Of a DNA stretch of 64,000 nt, positions 19,381 to 27,367 are shown piece after piece. The translations under genes were made by a program, and so were the position numbers. The DNA is from Pseudomonas sp. MYb327 (lineage in GTDB: Bacteria; Pseudomonadota; Gammaproteobacteria; Pseudomonadales; Pseudomonadaceae), in contig NZ_CP159258.1 in NCBI RefSeq assembly GCF_040438925.1, forward strand, positions 510,001 to 574,000. The letters run 5' to 3'. The notes below the pieces were generated by a model, which saw nothing but the letters and a program-made list of their open reading frames with translations, was not told where the DNA came from and made no database searches. Positions within the stretch are counted from its first letter, which is position 1. Each line of letters starts with the position of its first letter.

Positions 19381-20103
19381 GTGGAGCAGCAAGCCTGGCA
19401 GGTATTGATTGTGGAGGACGACCAGCGTCTGGCCGAACTGACCCGTGATTACCTGGAAGCCAACGGCTTGCGTGTGTCGATAGAGGGCAACGGTGCCCTG
19501 GCCGCGGCGCGCATCATCAAGGAGCAACCGGACCTGGTGATCCTCGACCTGATGCTCCCCGGCGAAGATGGCCTGAGCATTTGTCGCAAGGTCCGTGATC
19601 GTTATGACGGTCCGATCCTCATGCTCACCGCCCGCACCGACGACACCGACCAGATTCTCGGCCTCGACCTGGGTGCTGACGACTATGTCTGCAAACCCGT
19701 GCGCCCGCGCTTGCTGCTGGCGCGCATCCAGGCATTGCTGCGACGCAGTGACACACCAGAAGCGATCCCGGAAAAACAACGGCGCCTGCGATTCGGCCCG
19801 CTGGTAGTGGACAACGCTTTGCGCGAAGCCTGGCTCAATGACAATGGCATCGAACTGACCAGCGCCGAGTTCGACCTGCTCTGGCTGTTGGTGGCCAACG
19901 CCGGACGGATTCTGTCCCGGGAAGAAATCTTCACCGCGCTGCGTGGCATCGGCTATGACGGCCAGGACCGTTCCATTGATGTGCGCATTTCGCGCATCCG
20001 CCCGAAAATCGGCGATGACCCGGATCATCCACGGCTGATCAAGACCGTACGCAGCAAAGGCTACCTGTTCGTTCCCGAGGCTTGCGTAGATCAAACCCTG
20101 TGA
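19381..20103 (+). CDS. OmpR-family response regulator (RstA-like)
   Basis: A 240-residue regulator. Receiver at about 8-120: VLIVEDDQRLAEL, acceptor Asp in LVILDLMLPGEDGL, Thr in MLTARTDD, and Lys in YVCKPVRPR. The winged-helix DNA-binding domain covers about 140-235 (LTSAEFDLLWLLVANAGRILSREEIF and DVRISRIRPKIGDDPDHPRLIKTVRSKGYLF). The start is GTG with AGAGG upstream. It overlaps the kinase gene that follows, and by position next to nrdA corresponds to the RstA-like pair beside nrdA in P. aeruginosa. Targets are unknown. Confidence 0.9.
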   Translation: MEQQAWQVLIVEDDQRLAELTRDYLEANGLRVSIEGNGALAAARIIKEQPDLVILDLMLPGEDGLSICRKVRDRYDGPILMLTARTDDTDQILGLDLGADDYVCKPVRPRLLLARIQALLRRSDTPEAIPEKQRRLRFGPLVVDNALREAWLNDNGIELTSAEFDLLWLLVANAGRILSREEIFTALRGIGYDGQDRSIDVRISRIRPKIGDDPDHPRLIKTVRSKGYLFVPEACVDQTL

Positions 20104-21710
20104 ACTCGATCTTCCTGCGTATTTATGGCGGCATGTGCGCCGCGCTGATCCTGGTCGCAGTGCTCGGCGTGCTGGCGTTGCACATGCTCAACCAGGTGCG
20201 CAGCGAGCAGTACCGCGAGCGCTTGGCGCACGGCACGTTTTCGCTGATGGCCGACAACCTGCAACCGATGAACCAGACCGAGCGCCACCGCGCCTTGCTG
20301 GTGTGGGAGCGCTTGCTGGGTATTCCGCTGGCGCTGAAAACCTTCAACCAGACCGACCTCGACCTCACGCAGCGCACCCGAGTGTTGCGCGGCCAGGCGC
20401 TGGTGGAGCAGACCGGTCCGCATGCGGCGAAGGTTTACCGGTTGGTCAGCGACAAGGAACAACTGGTGCTCACGGGCGAAGTCCAGCAGATCAGCGAGCA
20501 ACTGGCGCGGGCGACGATCTACCTGTTGACCGACGAACTGGTGCGCGTGCCGGTGGCCGAGCAACCTCAGCGCTTGGCGCAATTGAAGCAGGACAAAGGC
20601 TTTGGCTTCGACCTGCACCTGGTCACCGTCGATGAAGCGGACATGGACGAGGACCAGAGTCGCCGTATTTCCGAAGGCGATACGGTGATGGCGCTGGGCA
20701 AGGGTGGCGATTCGATCCGGGTGTTCGCCGGCATGGTCGGCACGCCGTGGGTACTGGAAATCGGCCCGCTGTATCAAATGAATCCTTATCCACCGGAGTG
20801 GTTGGTGCTGATTGCCGCGCTGGGCTTGACCCTGATCGGTTTGATCGTCTATTTGCTGGTGCGGCAACTGGAGCGCCGATTACGCGGGTTGGAAGCCGCC
20901 GCCACACGCATCGCCAAGGGCAGCCTGGAAACCCGGGTGCCGGCGCGCGGTGCGGACTCGGTGGGGCGTCTGGCATCGGCGTTTAACGGCATGGCCGAGC
21001 ACCTGCAACAACTGCTGGCGATCCAGCGGGAACTGGTGCGTGCTGTGTCCCACGAACTGCGTACGCCGGTGGCGCGTCTGCGTTTCGGCCTGGAGATGAT
21101 CGGTTCCGCCACTACGCCGCAAGCCCTGGAAAAATACTGCGAAGGCATGGACCACGACATCGAGGATCTCGACCGATTGGTGGACGAGATGCTGACGTAT
21201 GCGCGACTGGAGCAGGGTTCGCCGGCGCTGAATTTTCAGCGCATCGATCTGGATGCGCTGGTCAATCAGGTGATCGAGGAGCTGGCGCCGTTGCGCGCCG
21301 AGGTCACGGTGCAGCGCGGGTTGTGCCTGTCGGCGGCCGATTGCGACGACGCATGGGTCGAGGCCGAACCGCGTTACTTGCATCGTGCTTTGCAGAACCT
21401 GGTGAGCAACGCCATGCGCCACGCGCAATCGCGGGTGACCATCAGTTATCAGGTGGGGCAGCAGCGTTGCCGGGTGGATGTCGAGGATGACGGGCCGGGC
21501 GTGCCGGAGCTGGCCTGGGAGAAAATTTTCACCCCGTTCCTGCGCCTGGATGACAGCCGCACCCGTGCTTCGGGCGGGCATGGATTGGGACTGTCGATTG
21601 TGCGGCGCATCATTCATTGGCATGAGGGGCGGGCGTTGATTGGCAAGAGCAAAAGCCTCGGCGGGGCGTGTTTCAGTTTGAGTTGGCCGAGGAATCAGGA
21701 GAAACGGTGA
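20100..21710 (+). CDS. Sensor histidine kinase (RstB-like)
   Basis: A 536-residue inner-membrane kinase. TM1 near residues 7-27 (GGMCAALILVAVLGVLALHML), a periplasmic region of about 200 residues, TM2 (WLVLIAALGLTLIGLIVYLL), then HAMP (LRGLEAAATRIAKGSLETRV). H box is VSHELRTPVARLRFG. Catalytic motifs are NLVSNAMRHA, DDGPGVPE and GGHGLGLSIVRRI. The GTG at 20100 overlaps the regulator's TGA and is preferred over the TTG at 20082. The signal is unknown; the RstB likeness comes from domain layout and pairing. Confidence 0.88.
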   Translation: MNSIFLRIYGGMCAALILVAVLGVLALHMLNQVRSEQYRERLAHGTFSLMADNLQPMNQTERHRALLVWERLLGIPLALKTFNQTDLDLTQRTRVLRGQALVEQTGPHAAKVYRLVSDKEQLVLTGEVQQISEQLARATIYLLTDELVRVPVAEQPQRLAQLKQDKGFGFDLHLVTVDEADMDEDQSRRISEGDTVMALGKGGDSIRVFAGMVGTPWVLEIGPLYQMNPYPPEWLVLIAALGLTLIGLIVYLLVRQLERRLRGLEAAATRIAKGSLETRVPARGADSVGRLASAFNGMAEHLQQLLAIQRELVRAVSHELRTPVARLRFGLEMIGSATTPQALEKYCEGMDHDIEDLDRLVDEMLTYARLEQGSPALNFQRIDLDALVNQVIEELAPLRAEVTVQRGLCLSAADCDDAWVEAEPRYLHRALQNLVSNAMRHAQSRVTISYQVGQQRCRVDVEDDGPGVPELAWEKIFTPFLRLDDSRTRASGGHGLGLSIVRRIIHWHEGRALIGKSKSLGGACFSLSWPRNQEKR

Positions 21711-21734
21711 CATGATTTGAGTACACCGCTGACC

Positions 21735-21758
21735 TGTAGGAGCCGGCTTGCCGGCGAT
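21735..21758. repeat. Single REP element
   Basis: TGTAGGAGCCGGCTTGCCGG followed by CGAT. One unpaired copy between the convergent kinase and pcpS genes. Confidence 0.75.
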
Positions 21759-21765
21759 GCCGTCC

Positions 21766-22500
21766 TCAGGCCTTGAGACTGACCAGACTCAACAACTGCC
21801 CATCCTTCACCCCGAACTGCGCATCCAGCTCGGTGCCGTTGCGCCATTCGCCGGACAGATCGGTCAGCAGGCGCAGGCGTACTTCACCTGCCGCGGTCCA
21901 CTCCAGCACTTCAGCGTGCTCAAAATAAAAGCGCTGCTGAACGATCGGGTAGAGCGCCTTGAACAGGCTCTCTTTCACCGAGAAGGTCAGGGTCACCAGC
22001 AATGCCAATTGATCCCGCGGGCCAGCCGCCATGCGCTGTAACTCCGGCGTGGTAAGAATTTCCCCGGCCAGGCGTTCGGCGCGTTCGGCATTGAGCAGGT
22101 TTTCCAGGTCCATGCCCAATCCGCGCCAATGGTTTTTCCGCGCGACGATGGCCGCTGCCCGGCCGGTGCTGTGGGTGATCGAGCCGCTGATATGCGCCGG
22201 CCAGACGGGCGCCCGGTCTTCGCCGATGGTCGGGCTGAAATTCAAGCCTTCCAGCTGCTGCAGCGCAGCCCGGGCGCAGACCCGTCCGGCGAGAAACTCC
22301 GCCTGCCGTTTCGCCACCGAGCGCTGGATGGTCGCTGGCGCTTCAATAGCGCTGCGCTGGAAATCATCGTGGGCCAGTTGCGAAGTATTGAAACGGGTAC
22401 TCAACAGCACCGCATCGGGTAGCACGAAGGGTAGTGGCCAGTGGGGATCCAGGGGCGTACAGAAGTCGGGCGGGGCGGGGATGGAATTCATGTGGGGCAT
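21766..22500 (-). CDS. pcpS: 4'-phosphopantetheinyl transferase PcpS
   Basis: A 244-residue Sfp/EntD-type transferase that loads the phosphopantetheine arm of CoA on carrier proteins; in pseudomonads the single PcpS serves both fatty-acid and secondary-metabolite carriers. The motifs are GSITHSTGRAAAIV, the Mg-binding GLGMDLE (GIDIE type) and FSVKESLFKALYP (KES helix). A second ATG three codons on (22491) is possible, but the first has the better-placed SD. Its neighbour, a dienelactone hydrolase upstream on the same strand, and the nearby RstAB-like pair match P. aeruginosa order. Confidence 0.9.
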   Translation of the reverse strand: MPHMNSIPAPPDFCTPLDPHWPLPFVLPDAVLLSTRFNTSQLAHDDFQRSAIEAPATIQRSVAKRQAEFLAGRVCARAALQQLEGLNFSPTIGEDRAPVWPAHISGSITHSTGRAAAIVARKNHWRGLGMDLENLLNAERAERLAGEILTTPELQRMAAGPRDQLALLVTLTFSVKESLFKALYPIVQQRFYFEHAEVLEWTAAGEVRLRLLTDLSGEWRNGTELDAQFGVKDGQLLSLVSLKA

Positions 22501-22541
22501 TTTGCCGGGTTGCCTTGGAGCTGGGTAGTAGTGACTGGCTT

Positions 22542-22573
22542 TTGTGGTGAGGGAGCAAGCTCCCTCACCACAA
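22542..22573. repeat. Perfect palindrome (GGTGAGGGAGC type)
   Basis: TTGTGGTGAGGGAG and its exact reverse complement are separated only by CAAG. This palindrome, 32 nt in all, lies between the hydrolase stop and pcpS start. It can act as a terminator for the hydrolase or be a member of the GAGGGAGC palindromic repeat family I associate with P. fluorescens-group genomes. Confidence 0.65.
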
Positions 22574-22581
22574 GGGTACTG

Positions 22582-23373
22582 CTAGCTAAAGATTTTTTTG
22601 AAAAACGCCTGCATATCCGCCCACGACTTCTCGTCCGCGGCTTTGTTGTAACCGATGTCCGGCCCGCCATGCTCGCCATGCCCCAAACGATCGGCATCAG
22701 GATTGCTGAATCCGTGCTTGGCGCCATCGAGGCTGACGAACGTGTAGTCGGCACCGGCCTTGTCCATTTCTGCCTTGAAGGCCGCGACGTTATCCGGCGT
22801 TACCATACTGTCCAGCGCGCCGTGCTCGACCAGGATTTTCGCTTTCACGCTGCCGGGTGTCGCAGGCGTAGTGGTCGCGAGCGCGCCGTGGAAGCTCACC
22901 ACGCCGGCCAATTGCACACCTTGGCGTGCCGCATTCAGCACCACTGCGCCGCCGAAGCAGTAGCCGATGGCGGCGATTTTATTCGGGTCGGTTTGCGCCT
23001 GACTCTTCAGTAGATCCAGCCCGGCCTGGAAGCGCGCATTGGATGCCGAGCTGTCTTTCAACGCGGTTTGCATGAACGCCATGGCGTCCTTGGGGTGTTC
23101 GGTGTTCTTGCCATCGCCATACATGTCGATGGCCAAAGCGCTGTAGCCCAGGCCGGCGAGATCGCGGGCGCGGCGCTTCGTATATTCGTTGAGCCCCCAC
23201 CATTCATGCACCACCACGACTCCGGGGCGTTTGCCCTGGATGGCATCGTCGTAGGCGTAATAGCCAACTAATTTCGTGCCGTCGGCACTTTCATAGGGAA
23301 TTTCCTGGGTCTTGATAGCGGCTTGGCTTAGCCCGCTCATGGCCAGCAAGAGGACAGCAAGGAACATGCGCAT
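22582..23373 (-). CDS. Periplasmic dienelactone hydrolase family protein
   Basis: A 263-residue alpha/beta hydrolase with a cleavable signal peptide (MRMFLAVLLLAMSGLSQA, cut near residue 19). The nucleophile elbow is GYCFGG, a Cys as in true dienelactone hydrolases. The other likely catalytic residues are Glu in VVVHEWWG, Asp in HGALDSMV and His in AKHGFS. SD AGGAG precedes the ATG. The substrate is not known; export to the periplasm argues against the classical chlorocatechol pathway. It stands divergent from the truncated oprH-phoPQ region. Confidence 0.85.
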   Translation of the reverse strand: MRMFLAVLLLAMSGLSQAAIKTQEIPYESADGTKLVGYYAYDDAIQGKRPGVVVVHEWWGLNEYTKRRARDLAGLGYSALAIDMYGDGKNTEHPKDAMAFMQTALKDSSASNARFQAGLDLLKSQAQTDPNKIAAIGYCFGGAVVLNAARQGVQLAGVVSFHGALATTTPATPGSVKAKILVEHGALDSMVTPDNVAAFKAEMDKAGADYTFVSLDGAKHGFSNPDADRLGHGEHGGPDIGYNKAADEKSWADMQAFFKKIFS

Positions 23374-23417
23374 GGTCGAATCTCCTGTTCAAACATGGAA
23401 ACACTCGGGTCGAGTTG

Positions 23418-23456
23418 ATTCAGCTTAGGTTCAGTCTGCGTTCAGGGGGAGTTCAG
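23418..23456 (+). promoter_or_regulatory. Four PhoP-type direct repeats upstream of oprH-phoPQ
   Basis: ATTCAG at 23418, GTTCAG at 23429, 23440 and 23451: four 6-bp repeats at an exact 11-bp period, the form expected for an OmpR/PhoP-class dimer pair. A -10-like TAATCT lies at 23468-23473, 11 nt after the last repeat, as in class II PhoP promoters. Autoregulation of oprH-phoP-phoQ is known in P. aeruginosa. Confidence 0.75.
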
Positions 23457-23515
23457 GGCGGAGTGAGTAATCTTGCCCGTACCCGAAAAGCGAACAGCGC
23501 ATGAGGAAACTCCCT

Positions 23516-23854
23516 ATGACTGGCTTTAAAAATCTGCTTCTGGCGTTCACCGTCTTGGGCGTCAGTGTTGCCGCCCATGCCGCCGAAGATAACTTCGCCA
23601 GCCTTACCTTTGGAGAGACTGGCGGCAAGGTCAAAAAGTCCCGTGTGCTGAGCCGTTCAAGCGTTGAGGTTGTGCCGGGTAGCAGCAGTGCCTGGGGCGC
23701 GAGTCTGAGTCAACAAACCATTCACTCAGGCTATTACGCCACGTACGCCAATGTGTCGGTCTCGCACAATGGCACTAAACTCCGCCACGAGGACCTCATG
23801 GGCCGCTACGATTTGTCTTATCCAGTGGGTATCAGCAAGCAGTTGTCATGTTAG
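23516..23854 (+). CDS. oprH: Truncated outer-membrane protein OprH
   Basis: A 112-residue remnant of OprH, the outer-membrane barrel that stabilises LPS under low Mg2+. Signal peptide MTGFKNLLLAFTVLGVSVAAHA, then DNFASLTFGETGGKVKKS, a Trp-Gly, GYYATYANVSVSHNGTKLR and GRYDLSYPVG match the first half of P. aeruginosa OprH (about 200 residues by memory). It then ends ISKQLSC-stop, with only 55 nt left before phoP, so the last four strands of the eight-stranded barrel are gone. The ATG at 23516 (SD GAGGAA) is preferred over 23501. The product could not make a full barrel. The PhoP-type operator upstream is intact and probably still drives phoPQ. Confidence 0.75.
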   Translation: MTGFKNLLLAFTVLGVSVAAHAAEDNFASLTFGETGGKVKKSRVLSRSSVEVVPGSSSAWGASLSQQTIHSGYYATYANVSVSHNGTKLRHEDLMGRYDLSYPVGISKQLSC

Positions 23855-23909
23855 CCACCGAGGTGCAAGTTTGTACCTCTGGAGATGTTGATTTACCCGG
23901 GAGTGCGTT

Positions 23910-24587
23910 ATGAAATTGCTGGTTGTCGAAGATGAAGCGCTGTTGCGCCATCACCTGCAAACCCGCCTGACCGACAGCGGCCATGTGGTCGAGTCGGTGG
24001 CCAATGCCGAGGAGGCGTTGTATCAGACCGAGCAGTTCAACCACGACCTGGCGGTGATCGACCTCGGCTTGCCGGGCATGGGCGGCCTCGACCTGATCCG
24101 TCAGCTGCGCTCGCGGGGCAAGACCTTTCCGATACTGATCCTCACCGCGCGCGGCAACTGGCAGGACAAGGTCGAAGGCCTCGCTGCCGGGGCCGACGAT
24201 TACGTGGTCAAGCCGTTCCAGTTCGAGGAGCTCGACGCGCGCCTGAATGCCTTGCTGCGCCGTTCCAGCGGATTCACCCAGTCGACCATCGTCGCCGGGC
24301 CGCTATTGCTTGATCTCAATCGCAAGCAGGCGACCCTCGATGAACAGCCGCTGGCGCTAACCGCCTACGAATACCGCATCCTCGAGTACCTGATGCGTCA
24401 TCACCAGCAAGTGGTGGCGAAAGATCGCCTCATGGAACAGCTGTACCCGGACGACGACGAGCGCGATCCGAACGTGATCGAAGTGCTGGTCGGCCGTCTG
24501 CGCCGTAAACTCGAAGGCCCGGCCGGGTTCAAGCCGATCGACACCGTGCGTGGCCTCGGCTACCTGTTCAATGAGCGCTGCACTTGA
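23910..24587 (+). CDS. phoP: Response regulator PhoP
   Basis: A 225-residue OmpR-family regulator that responds to low Mg2+ and cationic peptides. The receiver has KLLVVEDEALLRHHL, acceptor Asp in LAVIDLGLPGMGGL, LTARGNWQDK and VVKPFQFEEL. The DNA-binding wing has LTAYEYRILEYLMRHHQQVV, NVIEVLVGRLRRKLE and DTVRGLGYLF. The sequence is nearly that of P. aeruginosa PhoP as I know it. SD GGGAG is present. phoQ overlaps by 4 nt. The upstream GTTCAG repeats imply autoregulation. Confidence 0.95.
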   Translation: MKLLVVEDEALLRHHLQTRLTDSGHVVESVANAEEALYQTEQFNHDLAVIDLGLPGMGGLDLIRQLRSRGKTFPILILTARGNWQDKVEGLAAGADDYVVKPFQFEELDARLNALLRRSSGFTQSTIVAGPLLLDLNRKQATLDEQPLALTAYEYRILEYLMRHHQQVVAKDRLMEQLYPDDDERDPNVIEVLVGRLRRKLEGPAGFKPIDTVRGLGYLFNERCT

Positions 24588-25930
24588 TCCGTTCCCTTCG
24601 TGTCCGCTTGATGCTCGCCGCCACTTTGCTGGCGGTATTGTTCATGCTGGCGTTGTTGCCGGCGATGCAGGGCGCGTTCAGCCTGGCATTGCAGGATTCC
24701 ATCGAGCAGCGCCTGGCGTCGGACGTCACCACGTTGATCTCCGCCGCCCGGGTGGAGAACAACCAGTTGCAGATGCCGGCGCAATTGCCCGACGAGCGCT
24801 TCAATCTGTCTGACTTCCGCTTGCTCGGCTACATCTACGATCGCGAAGGTCATCTGGTCTGGCGTTCCAAGGCCACCCAGGAAGAGAACCTCAATTACAC
24901 ACCGCGTTACGACGGCCGCGGCAACGAGTTCGCCCGGATTCGCCAGGCCAATGGCGAAGAGTTTTTCGTCTATGACGTCGAAATCAAGCTGCTGGGTGGC
25001 AAAAGCGCGGCGTTCAGCATTGTCGCGCTGCAACCGGTTCGCGAGTACGAAGTCACCCTCGAAGGCCTGCGGGAAAACCTTTATCTGGGCTTCGGCGCGG
25101 CGTTGCTGGTGCTGCTGGCATTGTTGTGGATTGGCCTGACCTGGGGCTTGCAGGCGCTGCGCCGGCTAAGTCAGGAACTCGACGAAATCGAAGGTGGCGC
25201 ACGCGAAAGCCTCAGTGAACAACACCCGCGCGAGCTGCTGCGCTTGACCGGCTCCCTTAACCGCTTGCTGCACAGTGAGCGCGAGCAACGCAGCCGCTAT
25301 CGTGATTCCCTCGACGATCTGGCGCACAGCCTGAAAACCCCGTTGGCGGTGTTGCAAGGCGTCAGCGAGGACATGGCGCAACGTCCCGAAAATCGCGATC
25401 AGGCCTGGGTGTTGCAAACCCAGATCGAGCGCATGAGCCAGCAGATCAGCTATCAATTGCAGCGCGCCAGCCTGCGCAAAAGCGGACTGGTGCGGCACCA
25501 GGTCCGCCTGCGTCCGGTGCTGAAAAGTCTGTGCGACACGCTGGACAAGGTCTACCGCGACAAACGCGTGCAGGTCGCTTTTGAACTGCCGGAAGAATGT
25601 TACGTGCCGATCGAGCAGGGCGCCTTGCTGGAAATGCTCGGCAACCTGCTGGAGAACGCTTATCGCCTGTGTCTGGGCGAAGTGCGAATCAGCGTGCGCC
25701 AGACCCTCGGCGGCATCGAGTTGTGCGTCGAGGACGACGGCCCTGGCGTGCCAGCGGATCAACGTGCGCGAATCCTGCAACGTGGTGAACGCCTGGATCG
25801 CCAGCATCCGGGGCAGGGCATTGGCCTGGCGGTGGTGAAAGACATCATCGAAAGCTACAGCGCCAAATTGACCCTGGGCGACTCACCCTTGGGCGGGGCG
25901 GCGTTCAGGATTCATTTTCCGCTGGTTTGA
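24584..25930 (+). CDS. phoQ: Sensor histidine kinase PhoQ
   Basis: A 448-residue membrane kinase. TM1 near residues 8-26, a periplasmic sensor of about 135 residues (GYIYDREGHLVWRS and YTPRYDGRGNEF), TM2 near LYLGFGAALLVLLALLWIGL, HAMP-like linker, H box LDDLAHSLKTPLAVLQG, N box LGNLLENAYRLC, G boxes VEDDGPGVPA and GQGIGLAVVKDI. The start is TTG overlapping the phoP stop (TTGA). In P. aeruginosa it senses divalent cations and controls polymyxin resistance genes. Confidence 0.94.
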   Translation: MIRSLRVRLMLAATLLAVLFMLALLPAMQGAFSLALQDSIEQRLASDVTTLISAARVENNQLQMPAQLPDERFNLSDFRLLGYIYDREGHLVWRSKATQEENLNYTPRYDGRGNEFARIRQANGEEFFVYDVEIKLLGGKSAAFSIVALQPVREYEVTLEGLRENLYLGFGAALLVLLALLWIGLTWGLQALRRLSQELDEIEGGARESLSEQHPRELLRLTGSLNRLLHSEREQRSRYRDSLDDLAHSLKTPLAVLQGVSEDMAQRPENRDQAWVLQTQIERMSQQISYQLQRASLRKSGLVRHQVRLRPVLKSLCDTLDKVYRDKRVQVAFELPEECYVPIEQGALLEMLGNLLENAYRLCLGEVRISVRQTLGGIELCVEDDGPGVPADQRARILQRGERLDRQHPGQGIGLAVVKDIIESYSAKLTLGDSPLGGAAFRIHFPLV

Positions 25931-25938
25931 TCGATTTC

Positions 25939-26004
25939 CTGCAGGAGCCCGAATTGCCGCGATGGCATCCTTGAAAGCGCCATCGCCGGCAAGCCGACTC
26001 ATCC
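25939..26004. repeat. Degenerate REP pair
   Basis: Weak inverted REP-like units (GCAGGAGCCCGAATTGCCGC and CATCGCCGGCAAGCCGACTC) between convergent phoQ and the AraC-family gene. Several mismatches to the intact copies suggest an old, decayed pair. Confidence 0.5.
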
Positions 26005-26015
26005 AGGTTATGCGT

Positions 26016-27029
26016 TCAGTTCTCCTGCGCGCGGTAAGCCCCCGGCGTCAGCCCCGTCCATTTCTTGAACGCCCGATGAAACGCCGAAGGCTCGGAAAAT
26101 CCCAATTGCTCGGCAATCTGTTGCAACGACAAATCCGCACGCCCCAAGTGATAAATCGCAATATCCCGACGCAACTGATCCTTCAATTCCTGAAAACTGC
26201 TGCCTTCCTCACGCAGATGCCGGCGCAATGTCTGCGGGCTGATGTGCAGGTGCGCGGCGACGGCTTCCAGATCCGGCCAGCGTGAACTATCGCGACTGAG
26301 CAAGCGCCTTAACTGGCTGCTCAGACTGTCGCCATCATCCGGGCGCGACAGCAGGTCGGCGGGTGAGCGTTCGAGGAAATGCTTGAGCGTGCGTTCGTCC
26401 TGTAACAGCGGCATGCTCAGGTAGCGGCTGTGAAACAGCAGGCTGCTTCGGGCGGTAGTGCTTTTCACCGCGGGAAATTCGAGCGCGCAGGCAAACAGCA
26501 AATCATATTCGGCGCCATGCTCCGGTCGCGGGTAACTGAACTTGGCTTGTTCCAGACGAATGCGCTGGCCAATCAGCCAGCTGCCGAAGCGGTGCCAGAT
26601 CACCAGCAGGCTCTCGGTGAGAAAATGGTCCGGGTCCCACAGGTGCGAATCGTCCAGGCTCAAGCGGATCATTTCGTCTTCGCGCGTCAGGCTCAGACGC
26701 GGGGCACCGGGGAATAGGCTATAAAACAATAAGCCGCGATTGAGCGCTTTATCCAGATTGCGACAATGGATCACGGCGTGACACATCATCGCGAAGCTGC
26801 CTGGCTTGCTTGGCGCTTGTCCGAAGCCGAGGTACTCGTCGTCCAGTGCCAGCCACATGGCCTGGATCAGTCGGGTGAACTGCTCCGGGGCAATGCGTGC
26901 CCGCGGCTCGTCAAGCAATTCAGGGCTGATTCCCAATTGCTGTAACAGGCCCGAGTAATCGTAGCCACACCGTTGCGCCCCACGGAGGGCTGCACGGGCG
27001 AAATGACTGGCGATGGTGCGTTCGCGCAT
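26016..27029 (-). CDS. AraC-family transcriptional regulator (OruR-type)
   Basis: About 337 residues. The N-terminal part is the ligand-sensing domain found in OruR/ArgR-like AraC proteins, with the motif YDYSGLLQQLGISPELL. The C-terminal ~100 residues hold two helix-turn-helix motifs (DLEAVAAHLHISPQTLRRHLR and LSLQQIAEQLGFSEPSAFHRAF, ending FKKWTGLTPGAYR). The open frame reaches a TTG at 27104, but that would run over the GGCGGATATCCGCC palindrome; the ATG at 27029 (MRERTIASHFARAAL) fits family starts better. It is divergent from dctA. Whether it controls dctA is unknown. Confidence 0.85.
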   Translation of the reverse strand: MRERTIASHFARAALRGAQRCGYDYSGLLQQLGISPELLDEPRARIAPEQFTRLIQAMWLALDDEYLGFGQAPSKPGSFAMMCHAVIHCRNLDKALNRGLLFYSLFPGAPRLSLTREDEMIRLSLDDSHLWDPDHFLTESLLVIWHRFGSWLIGQRIRLEQAKFSYPRPEHGAEYDLLFACALEFPAVKSTTARSSLLFHSRYLSMPLLQDERTLKHFLERSPADLLSRPDDGDSLSSQLRRLLSRDSSRWPDLEAVAAHLHISPQTLRRHLREEGSSFQELKDQLRRDIAIYHLGRADLSLQQIAEQLGFSEPSAFHRAFKKWTGLTPGAYRAQEN

Positions 27030-27088
27030 AACAGGCAGGTCCGTCCATTGAGCGACGGATGGTAGCTGCGAACTTTGCTGATGAACAA

Positions 27089-27143
27089 GGCGGATATCCG
27101 CCAATTTGCAGGATGCGATTTGGTCGATCGGCGGAAATCCGCC
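27089..27143. promoter_or_regulatory. Two GGCGGAWATCCGCC palindromes upstream of dctA
   Basis: GGCGGATATCCGCC (27089-27102) and GGCGGAAATCCGCC (27130-27143), centres 41 bp apart, about four helical turns. Relative to the dctA sigma-54 promoter (start site about 27248) they lie near -152 and -111, the normal place for an enhancer-binding protein such as DctD. They also lie just upstream of the AraC-family start, so an operator for that regulator is possible. Confidence 0.65.
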
Positions 27144-27221
27144 ACCGTGTAAGGGCCGTTACGAGACATGGAAGTTCTTTAACCCTTGATGTCATACGGC
27201 TTGCAGGGATTTCAAAGAAGG

Positions 27222-27237
27222 TGGCACGGGCCTTGCG
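27222..27237 (+). promoter_or_regulatory. Sigma-54 promoter of dctA
   Basis: TGGCACGGGCCTTGCG matches the RpoN consensus fully (-24 GG, -12 GC). It lies 131 bp upstream of the dctA start codon. RpoN/DctBD control of dctA is established in rhizobia and pseudomonads. Confidence 0.85.
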
Positions 27238-27367
27238 ATAGAACGAGTAGAAGCCTGCCGTCGAGCAGCTCGAAAAAACAAATCCCTCCAGTGCAGGAGG
27301 GTTCGCAATTCAGGTGTCGCGGGCAACAGATGGATGTTGTCACCGGGCCCCCTTGAGGAACTTTGCA

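Noticed and set aside
27030..27104. TTG start for the AraC-family regulator
   Set aside because: It would place codons across the GGCGGATATCCGCC palindrome; the internal ATG fits family N-termini better.
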